Shown in pieces: positions 15,611 through 22,475 of a stretch of 36,568 bases of DNA (positions are counted from its first letter, which is position 1; each line of letters starts with the position of its first letter). Below the pieces are notes generated by a model that was given only the letters and a program-made list of their open reading frames with translations, did no database searches and was not told the DNA's origin. Source of the stretch: Georgenia thermotolerans (lineage in GTDB: Bacteria; Actinomycetota; Actinomycetes; Actinomycetales; Actinomycetaceae); assembly GCF_009193185.1 (NCBI RefSeq), contig NZ_VUKF01000046.1:1-36568 (forward strand). Direction: 5' to 3'. The position numbers and the translations under genes are program-made.

Positions 15611-15626
15611 CGGGACCAACGTCCCG
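15611..15626. promoter_or_regulatory. DosR-box-like palindrome CGGGAC-N4-GTCCCG upstream of cydA
   Basis: The sequence CGGGACCAACGTCCCG is a perfect inverted repeat of 6-bp arms with a 4-bp spacer. It matches the core and spacing of the published mycobacterial DosR consensus TTSGGGACTWWAGTCCCSAA, though not the WW spacer or the outer TT/AA. Its centre (15618.5) is 42.5 bp upstream of the predicted cydA start at 15576, the usual position for an activator touching RNA polymerase. Confidence 0.7.
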
Positions 15627-15687
15627 CAAGATGACGGCCCGTCACGATCGCTGGCGCGTCCGCAGGGCCGGGCGCGGGGCACTGTGA

Positions 15688-15693
15688 GATACT
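15688..15693 (+). promoter_or_regulatory. Extended -10 box of rne
   Basis: GATACT preceded by TGA (extended -10 type TGN) gives a predicted start near 15700, divergent from cydA. It is the best promoter candidate before rne. Confidence 0.4.
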
Positions 15694-15699
15694 TCTTCC

Positions 15700-15994
15700 G
15701 GCCGGAGGGCAGTACCACACCCCGTTCTCCGGTCCGACGACGTCGCGACCGCACCGGTCCTGGCTCACCTCGCGCCGCCCCGCCTCACGGCGGGTGCGCT
15801 GCAGCAGGGGTCAGGGTGCCCGTGGCCGAGCAGCCATGAGGGCAGGTCGGCAGAGCGACCGTCGCCGGCGTCAGGTCCGCGCTTCACGGCGCGCCGGGCG
15901 TACCACATGGACTTCCGTCCGCCTCGTGCGGACGACTGAACCGCCCGCGGGCGCCGTGGGTGTGGGCGGTGGCCGGGGGCTAGGGGAGTACCCC
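15700..15994 (+). other. Probable 5' leader of rne, about 295 nt
   Basis: No gene with family-like features is seen here. The stretch runs from the predicted start to the rne GTG and contains several GC-rich inverted repeats. Long rne leaders are sites of autoregulation in other bacteria; the same role here is inference. Confidence 0.4.
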
Positions 15995-18900
15995 GTGAAC
16001 GACGAGACGATCGACTCCGGCGCGGAGACCGCAGCGGAAGAACAGAAGCCGGCGCGCCGCACCCGCTCGCGCCGCGCGACCAGCCCGGCGACGGCGCCCC
16101 AGGCGTCCGAGGGCACGGCCGCGACCTCCGGCGGCTCGGCGGGCCAGGACGCGCCGGCCGAGGCCGCGCCGAAGGCGGAGACAAAGGCGAAGGCCGGGAC
16201 GACGGCGAAGGCGGAGGCCGCGCCCGAGGTGGCCGAGCCCACCAAGGCGGACGCCGCCGAGCCCGCCCCCAAGAAGCGGGCCACCCGCACCCGTAAGGCG
16301 CCGGCGAAGAAGGCGCCGGCCGCGGAGACCGAGCAGGCTCCGGCGACGGGCGCCGGCGAGGCCGCGGCGGGCCAGGAGGCCCCCGCCCCGGACGCGGCGG
16401 CCCCGGAGGTCGCGGCGCAGGACGCCGGCGCCCAGGCGCCGGACCAGGAGGCCGCGGCGGAGACCCCGGCCCAGGAGGCCCCCGCGAAGAGGAAGGCGCC
16501 CGCCCGGCGCACCGGCACCCGCCGCGCCACCTCCAAGAAGACCGCACCGGCCGCCGAGACGGCCGCCGCTGAGGACGGCGGCGCACCGGCCGAGACGGCC
16601 GCCGCTGAGGACGGCGGCGCACCGGCCGAGATCGCCGCCTCCACCGAGGCCGCCGGCGCACCGGCCGAGACGGTGGCCTTCGCCGAGGCCGGCGCCGACA
16701 CGGCGCCCGCCGGCGCGGCGAGCGAGACCCCGGCCGCCGGCGCCGCCGGGAGCGAGGCCGCGGCCGAGGAGAAGCCCGCGCCGAAGAAGACCCGCGCCCG
16801 GCGCGCCACCAAGAAGTCCATCGAGGAGCAGGTGGCCGGCCCCGTCGGCGGCACCGGCAAGGAGATCCCCGGTCCGGCGCTCGCCGGCGACACCGGCGCG
16901 CTCGAGGCCGAGGACACCACCACCACCGCCGCCGAGGAGAGCGCCCCTGTGGCCCCCGCGCGCGAGCTGCAGGGTCCGGCGCTCGGCGAGGACACCACCG
17001 GCCTGACGGTCGAGGACACCACGCCCGGCGCCGGCGAGGTGGAGCAGGCCCCGAAGCGGCCCGCCCGCCGCAGCCGCCGCGCCACCGCCCCCGCGCGGTC
17101 CCCCGAGCAGAAGCTCGACGTCCTGGCCGAGCTCGGCGTCCGCCCCGCGGCCGAGGCCGCCGAGCCGGAGGGCGAGGCCGAGGAGGAGCCGACCGACGAG
17201 GAGCTCGCCGAGGCCGCCTTCGAGGACGTCGCGGTCGCCGGCGCCGAGCAGCCCCAGGCGCCGGAGGAGGAGTCCGGGCCGCGACTGCCCGCCACGGCCC
17301 TGCTGTTCCAGGCTCCCGACGCCACCAAGGCACGCAAGCGCCGTCGTGCCCAGGCACCCGCCGGCGCGCCCGCCCCCGCCGACGAGGCGGCCGAGCCGAC
17401 CGAGCCCGAGGAGCTCGAGGAGCAGCCGGGCGAGACCGGCGAGGCCGAGGAGGAGCACGGCGGCGGGCGCCGTCGTCGCCGTCGCGGTGGCCGGGGTCGC
17501 CGCAACCGCAACCAGCACGAGGCCGGCGAGGAGGCCGCGGAGGAGGAGTCCGCCGCCACCCCGGTCGAGGCCGAGGAGGAGAGCGCCGAGGAGGCCGACG
17601 CCACCGAGGCCGAGACCGAGGCCGAGACCGAGGGCGAGGAGGGCACGTCGAGCTCGCGCCGCCGTCGCCGTCGCCGCACCCGCACCCGCACCGCGGAGGC
17701 CGAGGCCGGCGGGCGCAGCGCCCGCGACGAGGTCACGGCCCTCAAGGGCTCCACCCGGCTGGAGGCCAAGCGCCAGCGCCGCCGCGAGGGCCGGGAGGCC
17801 GGGCGCCGTCGTCCGACGATCACCGAGTCCGAGTTCCTGGCCCGCCGCGAGGCGGTCAAGCGCTCGATGGTGGTGCGTGAGAAGGACGGCCTCAACCAGA
17901 TCGGGGTGCTCGAGGACGGGATCCTCGTCGAGCACTACGTCGCCCGGCACACCCAGACCTCGATGGTCGGCAACGTCTACCTCGGCCGCGTGCAGAACGT
18001 GCTGCCCTCGATGGAGGCGGCGTTCGTCGACCTCGGCAAGGGCCGCAACGCCGTCCTCTACGCCGGCGAGGTGAACTGGGACGCCGCCGGCATGGAGGGT
18101 CAGCCGCGGCGCATCGAGCAGGCGCTGAAGTCCGGGGACTCGGTGCTCGTCCAGGTCACGAAGGACCCGATCGGGCACAAGGGCGCCCGGCTGACCTCCC
18201 AGATCACCCTGGCCGGGCGGCACCTGGTGCTGGTGCCGTCGGGGGCCATGACCGGTATCTCGCGCAAGCTGCCGGAGAACGAGCGCGCGCGGCTGAAGAA
18301 GCTCCTCAAGCAGATCGTGCCCGACGGCGCGGGCGTCATCGTGCGCACCGCCGCCGAGGGGGCCACCGAGGAGCAGCTGCGCGCCGACGTCGAGCGGCTC
18401 ACCAAGCAGTGGGCGGACATCGAGGCCAAGGCCAAGAGCGCCAAGAGCGCGCCGGTGCTGCTCAAGGGCGAGCCCGAGCTCGCCGTGCGGGTGGTGCGCG
18501 ACGTGTTCAACGAGGACTTCGAGAACCTCGTCGTCTCCGGCGACACCGCGTGGCAGACGATCTCGCAGTACGTCCGCGAGCTCTCGCCGGACCTGGCCGA
18601 CCGACTGCACCACTGGACGGACCGCAAGGACGTCTTCAGCGAGTACCGGGTCGACGAGCAGCTCGCCAAGGCCATGGACCGCAAGGTCTGGCTGCCCTCG
18701 GGCGGGTCGCTCATCATCGATCGCACCGAGGCGATGACCGTCATCGACGTCAACACCGGCAAGTTCACCGGCTCGGGCGGCACCCTCGAGGAGACGGTCA
18801 CCCGGAACAACCTCGAGGCGGCGGAGGAGGTCGTCCGCCAGCTCCGGCTGCGCGACATCGGCGGCATCATCGTCATCGACTTCATCGACATGGTGCTCGA

Positions 18901-19768
18901 GTCCAACCGCGACCTGGTCATGCGGCGGCTGCTCGAGTGCCTGGGCCGGGACCGCACCCGCCACCAGGTGGCCGAGGTGACCTCGCTCGGCCTGGTGCAG
19001 ATGACCCGCAAGCGGGTGGGGCAGGGCCTCGTCGAGGCGTTCTCCACCCCGTGCGAGTGCTGCAACGGGCGCGGGTTCATCGTCCACGAGGAGCCGGTGG
19101 AGAAGTCCGGCTCGGGCGACGGCCACGCGCACGGCGAGGAGTCCGGTTCCGGCTCCCGGCGCCGGGGACGGCGCGGCGGCCAGCCCGCCCCGGAGCCCGT
19201 CGCCGAGCCCGAGGCGCCGGCCGTGGAGGATGAGGCGGCGGTGGCCGCGCGGGAGGCCGTCAAGGCCACGCTCGCCACGATCGCCGCCGCGGCCGCGAAC
19301 GCCCACCAGGAGAGCCACGGCGCCAAGAAGGCGCCCGCCGACACCTCGTCAGCCCCGGCCGGAGTTCCGGCACCGACGGGCGGCTCTGACGAGCCCGCGA
19401 CGGCGCCGGAGGAGGCGGCCGAGGCCGCTCCGGGGGCCGAGTCTGCTGCCGTGGCGTCTGCCTCCTCTGCGCCCGCTGCGCCGGTGAAGACCGGCGTGAT
19501 CGGCGCGCAGGCTGCCGTGCCGCCCGCCGGTGAGGAGACGACGTCGCAGGTCGCGCAGGCGGACGTGACGGGGGAGGACCTGGCCGACGAGGGGCAGGGC
19601 GACGTGGTGGTCGAGCCTCCCGCCCTCGCGGCGCCCGTTCCGTCCACGGTCGAGACGATCGCGGAGCCGGCACCGAAGCGCCGCCGCAGCCGCCGTGCGG
19701 TCTCCAGCGGCGTGGTGACACCGGGGGAGACGAAGATCATCACGCTCGACCTGCCCGAGAAGAAGTAG
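15995..19768 (+). CDS. rne: Ribonuclease E/G with long disordered N- and C-terminal regions
   Basis: A 1257-residue endoribonuclease central to mRNA decay and rRNA processing. The first ~620 residues are Ala/Pro/Glu with basic clusters ([42 protein letters not shown]), a disordered RNA-binding and scaffold region. The catalytic part runs from about 627 (REKDGLNQIGVLEDGILVEH) with the S1 segment MVGNVYLGRVQNVLPSMEAA, metal ligands Asp918 (IDVNTGKF) and Asp962 (VIDFIDM), and the zinc-link CECC. A second Ala/Glu-rich tail of about 210 residues ends in KRRRSRRAVSSG. The actinobacterial layout with the long N-terminal extension is normal. GTG 15995 follows AGGGGAG by 6 nt. rplU, its usual neighbour, is 10 kb away. 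Confidence 0.95.
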   Translation: MNDETIDSGAETAAEEQKPARRTRSRRATSPATAPQASEGTAATSGGSAGQDAPAEAAPKAETKAKAGTTAKAEAAPEVAEPTKADAAEPAPKKRATRTRKAPAKKAPAAETEQAPATGAGEAAAGQEAPAPDAAAPEVAAQDAGAQAPDQEAAAETPAQEAPAKRKAPARRTGTRRATSKKTAPAAETAAAEDGGAPAETAAAEDGGAPAEIAASTEAAGAPAETVAFAEAGADTAPAGAASETPAAGAAGSEAAAEEKPAPKKTRARRATKKSIEEQVAGPVGGTGKEIPGPALAGDTGALEAEDTTTTAAEESAPVAPARELQGPALGEDTTGLTVEDTTPGAGEVEQAPKRPARRSRRATAPARSPEQKLDVLAELGVRPAAEAAEPEGEAEEEPTDEELAEAAFEDVAVAGAEQPQAPEEESGPRLPATALLFQAPDATKARKRRRAQAPAGAPAPADEAAEPTEPEELEEQPGETGEAEEEHGGGRRRRRRGGRGRRNRNQHEAGEEAAEEESAATPVEAEEESAEEADATEAETEAETEGEEGTSSSRRRRRRRTRTRTAEAEAGGRSARDEVTALKGSTRLEAKRQRRREGREAGRRRPTITESEFLARREAVKRSMVVREKDGLNQIGVLEDGILVEHYVARHTQTSMVGNVYLGRVQNVLPSMEAAFVDLGKGRNAVLYAGEVNWDAAGMEGQPRRIEQALKSGDSVLVQVTKDPIGHKGARLTSQITLAGRHLVLVPSGAMTGISRKLPENERARLKKLLKQIVPDGAGVIVRTAAEGATEEQLRADVERLTKQWADIEAKAKSAKSAPVLLKGEPELAVRVVRDVFNEDFENLVVSGDTAWQTISQYVRELSPDLADRLHHWTDRKDVFSEYRVDEQLAKAMDRKVWLPSGGSLIIDRTEAMTVIDVNTGKFTGSGGTLEETVTRNNLEAAEEVVRQLRLRDIGGIIVIDFIDMVLESNRDLVMRRLLECLGRDRTRHQVAEVTSLGLVQMTRKRVGQGLVEAFSTPCECCNGRGFIVHEEPVEKSGSGDGHAHGEESGSGSRRRGRRGGQPAPEPVAEPEAPAVEDEAAVAAREAVKATLATIAAAAANAHQESHGAKKAPADTSSAPAGVPAPTGGSDEPATAPEEAAEAAPGAESAAVASASSAPAAPVKTGVIGAQAAVPPAGEETTSQVAQADVTGEDLADEGQGDVVVEPPALAAPVPSTVETIAEPAPKRRRSRRAVSSGVVTPGETKIITLDLPEKK
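16556..16627 (+). repeat. Perfect 36-bp tandem duplication inside rne
   Basis: Two identical 36-bp units (16556-16591 and 16592-16627) encode ETAAAEDGGAPA twice in the N-terminal disordered region; a diverged third unit follows. A second, looser repeat occurs near residues 290-350, where GPAL-x-x-DT and EDTT recur. Confidence 0.9.
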
Positions 19769-19775
19769 GCAGCAA

Positions 19776-19825
19776 CCGACGGCGGAGGGCCGGCACCCAT
19801 TCGGGTGTCGGCCCTCCGCCGTCGG
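19776..19825 (+). terminator. Strong rne terminator hairpin
   Basis: A 23-bp stem (19776-19798 with 19803-19825) with a single G-T mismatch and the 4-nt loop ATTC begins 7 nt after the rne stop. There is no T-tract, as in the hairpin-only terminators often seen in Actinobacteria. Confidence 0.88.
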
Positions 19826-19894
19826 GCACCCCACTCCTGAGGGGTTCTCGTCCACAGTTTCGCGATTTCCTAGCCGCTCGCCCATGGCGCCCAT

Positions 19895-19900
19895 TACGTT
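19895..19900 (+). promoter_or_regulatory. -10 box of the leaderless DUF6318 lipoprotein gene
   Basis: TACGTT ends 7 nt before the ATG at 19907. No Shine-Dalgarno is visible, so a leaderless transcript is likely. Confidence 0.55.
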
Positions 19901-19906
19901 CGCCGC

Positions 19907-20509
19907 ATGGCTCTGGGGGTGGAGCGTGGGGCGTTGGCCGGTGGGGTCGGACTGCTGGCCGGCGCGGCGCTGCTCGCCGGGTGCACGGCCGACGCGGACC
20001 CGCAGCGCACGCCCGAGCCTCAGCCGACGACCACGGTGTCCTCAGCGTCTCCCACAGCGACGGAGCGGCCCGAGGTTGAGAAGCCCACACGGCCTGAGGC
20101 GATGCGCCGGGACGACGTCGCCGGCGCAGAGGCGGCTGCGCAGTACTTCCTGCAGCTGTACCCCTACGTGTACGCCACCGGTGACCTCGCTGAGTGGAAG
20201 CAAATGTCACACCCAGAGTGTGGCTTTTGTAACGGTATTGCCCAGAAGGTCGCGGATATTCATGGTGAAGGCGGTTCTGCCTCCGGTGGGGAGATGACCA
20301 TACGGGAAATCTCAAGTAAGGAGCAGGGAGCGCTCTTCCGCGTTGACATCGTCGCAGATGAGGGGCCGTCGATTCAGACTTCCTCTAACGGTGTTGTCAC
20401 GAATAGTCCGGGAGGTCCGTCTCTCCTGATATTCGCCCTCGCAATGAACGACGGCGGGGGATGGGTAGTACGTGCGGTCCAAGTGGAGGAGCCAGGATTC
20501 AATGGGTAA
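19907..20509 (+). CDS. DUF6318-family lipoprotein
   Basis: A 200-residue exported lipoprotein. A hydrophobic signal peptide ends in the lipobox LLAGC with Cys26, then comes a Thr/Pro/Ser-rich linker (about 30-60). The DUF6318-like domain follows, with AAAQYFLQLYPYVYATGDL and the Cys pair in HPECGFC; the family name is from memory of that motif. It is probably a membrane-anchored surface protein of unknown role. ATG 19907 is chosen from the leaderless -10 box. The gene overlaps the PKD-protein gene by 8 nt. From about position 20160 the GC content drops sharply compared with its first third, suggesting a mosaic gene. Confidence 0.8.
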   Translation: MALGVERGALAGGVGLLAGAALLAGCTADADPQRTPEPQPTTTVSSASPTATERPEVEKPTRPEAMRRDDVAGAEAAAQYFLQLYPYVYATGDLAEWKQMSHPECGFCNGIAQKVADIHGEGGSASGGEMTIREISSKEQGALFRVDIVADEGPSIQTSSNGVVTNSPGGPSLLIFALAMNDGGGWVVRAVQVEEPGFNG

Positions 20510-20900
20510 GGAATCGCTCTTCCTACTCTTTGTGGTGGTAAACGTATTGCTTGTGCTCGGAGCCAGTCAGGCGGTGGGATCGCCTCCTCCGCGGGTGCAG
20601 GGGGAGACTGATGACGATGCCGTGGCGATAATCGCCGATGAACTAAAGAGATCACCTCGCGGGGGAATGGGAGGTGGCTCTGGCAAGCGGCCTGCAGTTG
20701 ACTGGGCGAGCATTTTCGAGAACGCAGCTTGTGGGCAGTATGTCCGAGTCGGTCCGCATTCCTATCGGTACAAGCCCTGCGAGAACGAGATCGCCCCCAA
20801 CTTTCCGGACATTACGGCTGCGCCCCCACCGGGCGATCCGGCAGAGGAGACGGCGCCTATTGTTGTGACCGCTCAGGACATTCAGCGCCTCCCGATCGCG
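20160..20900 (+). other. Lower-GC tract spanning the lipoprotein/PKD gene junction
   Basis: Counting two lines gives 31 G/C of 60 (20221-20280) and 32 of 60 (20521-20580), against roughly three-quarters or more in neighbouring DNA. Rare AT-ending codons such as CTA, AGA, AAA and ATA are clustered here. The tract begins inside the lipoprotein gene and ends inside the PKD gene. Confidence 0.8.
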
Positions 20901-21299
20901 CCTGGCGGCCTGACCGTGCAGCCCGATCAGGGCTGGGTGCTGGTCAACATCGACACCATCGTCTGGACCGAGGCGGCGGCACAGACCTTCAGCACGGTCG
21001 TGCTCGACACGCCCGTGGACGTCCGCGTGCGGCCTGCCGATTTCACCTGGGACTTCGGTGACGGGTCGGCCCCCGTCAGGACCACCGACCCCGGCGCGCC
21101 GTTCCCGAACCATACGGTGAGCCATGGCTACACCGGGGCCGCGGACGGCCGGCAGGTGACCGTGACGACCCGGTGGGCGGGCGAGTTCCAGGTCGCCGGC
21201 TCGGGGGTGTGGCAGCCGGTGCAGGGCTTCGCCGTCACCACCGAGAGCTCCGCGCCGTTCGAGGTCCGCACCGCGACGACCGCGCTGACCCGCGACTGA
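20502..21299 (+). CDS. Exported PKD-domain protein
   Basis: A 265-residue secreted or membrane-anchored protein. The N-terminal hydrophobic segment LFLLFVVVNVLLVLGASQAVG is a signal peptide or anchor. The C-terminal third has the PKD-like pattern DFTWDFGDGSAPVRTTDPGAPFP, HTVSHGYT and VTVTTRWAGEFQV. The middle is unrecognised. I prefer ATG 20502, which follows GGAGGAG, over the upstream GTG at 20472; the start overlaps the lipoprotein stop, so the two are coupled. The first half is low in GC and the PKD half is high. Function is unknown; PKD domains mediate protein or carbohydrate contacts outside the cell. Confidence 0.78.
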   Translation: MGKESLFLLFVVVNVLLVLGASQAVGSPPPRVQGETDDDAVAIIADELKRSPRGGMGGGSGKRPAVDWASIFENAACGQYVRVGPHSYRYKPCENEIAPNFPDITAAPPPGDPAEETAPIVVTAQDIQRLPIAPGGLTVQPDQGWVLVNIDTIVWTEAAAQTFSTVVLDTPVDVRVRPADFTWDFGDGSAPVRTTDPGAPFPNHTVSHGYTGAADGRQVTVTTRWAGEFQVAGSGVWQPVQGFAVTTESSAPFEVRTATTALTRD

Positions 21300-21353
21300 G
21301 GGCCGACGGCGCGGCGGGGGAGGCGCCCCGAGTACGCACCCGGCATACGCAAA

Positions 21354-21387
21354 GCGCCCCTCACCGGATAGCTCCGGTGAGGGGCGC
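21354..21387. terminator. Bidirectional terminator between PKD gene and the dehydrogenase
   Basis: A perfect 15-bp stem (21354-21368 with 21373-21387) with loop TAGC lies between two convergent genes and is preceded by AAA on the plus strand, which reads as UUU for minus-strand transcription. Confidence 0.9.
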
Positions 21388-21400
21388 CAGGCTGTGAGCG

Positions 21401-22443
21401 TCACGACAGCTGGATCATGACCTTCGACGAGCCCGTGCTGCGGTCGGCGGCGAGCTCGAAGCCGCGGGCGGCGTCCGCGAGCTCCACCTCGTGGGTCATG
21501 AGCGGCGAGACGTCGACGCCGTCGGCCATCAGACGCAGCGCGTCGGAGATCTCGTCGACGAAGCGGTAGGACCCGCGGTAGTCGATCTCGCGCGTGACCA
21601 GGTTGCCCAGCGCGGCCGACACCTCGCCGGCCGGGAGGTTGCCCACCTGGACGATGACGCCGCCGCGGCGCACCGCGGCGATGACCCCGCCCAGCGCCTT
21701 CGGGGCGCCCGAGGCCTCGAAGGCGACCTCGACGTCCTGCGGCAGCGCGTCGCCCTCGGCCGGGTTGACCGTGTGCTCGGCGCCCATCTGTCGGGCGATC
21801 TCCAGGGCGGCGGGGACAGGTCCGAGGCGTAGATGGTGCCGGCGCCCTTCGCCCGCGCCGCGGCGACCACGAGCGCCCCGATCGGGCCGGACCCGTTCAC
21901 CAGGACGGAGCGGCCCGTCAGGTCCCCGGCCCGCGCCACCGCGTGAAGCGCGACGCCAAAGGGCTCGGCGAGGGCCGCCTCCTTGGTGGAGACCCCCTCC
22001 GGGATGACGCGCAGCTGGTCCGGCCGCACGGTGCGCAGCCGGGCGAACCCGCCGTGCTCGTGCGGGCTGAACGCCGCGGAGCCGAAGTACCGGACCTCGG
22101 GCCAGAGGTTCGTGCGCTCGGCGAGGTCGGCGGGCACCGTGTGGTCCCCGACCGGCGTCGCCGGATGGATGGTCACGCGGGTGCCCTCCCGGACGCCGAG
22201 CCGCTCGGCCTCCGCGGCCGCACCCGGGCCGATGCCGACGACGTGCCCGGCCACCTCGTGCCCGAGGATCAGCGGGTCCTTGAGCACCGCGGTGCCCGAG
22301 GCGCCGTGCTTCCAGTACGACACGTCCGAGCCGCAGATCCCGCCCCACTCCATCGCGACGAGGACGTCGTCCGGCCCGGTGACCGGGTCGGGCACCTCCT
22401 CCACGCGCAGGTCGTCCTTGCCGTGCACCACGACAGCCTTCAT
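21401..22443 (-). pseudogene. idnD: L-idonate 5-dehydrogenase-like zinc alcohol dehydrogenase, frameshifted
   Basis: A medium-chain dehydrogenase interrupted by a one-base deletion near 21810-21815. The first part (ATG 22443) has WGGICGSDVSYWKHG (Cys37), LILGHEVAGHV (His62, Glu63), VRYFGSAAFSPHEHGGFARL and VLVNGSGPIGALVV; the frame then breaks after YASDLSP, and the rest (PAALEIARQMGAEHTVNPAE to KVMIQLS) continues in another frame. The FGSAxxxPHxxGGF stretch is very close to E. coli IdnD, which oxidises L-idonate to 5-ketogluconate. The loop that holds four structural-zinc Cys in IdnD has none here. Either a sequencing error or a real pseudogene; it sits 32 nt behind the Nramp-like gene, after AAAGGAA. 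Confidence 0.85.
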
Positions 22444-22475
22444 GACCGGTTCCTTTCTCGCGTTGGTGGTTCGTC

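Noticed and set aside
15583-15710. Rex-type TTGTGA-N6-TCACAA operator near cydA
   Set aside because: Only partial matches (TTGTGC, TGTGA) were found without the inverted partner.
15980-19318. 1112-codon minus-strand frame opposite rne
   Set aside because: It is the antisense of the repetitive rne coding sequence, with Leu/Gly/Arg runs and no domain.
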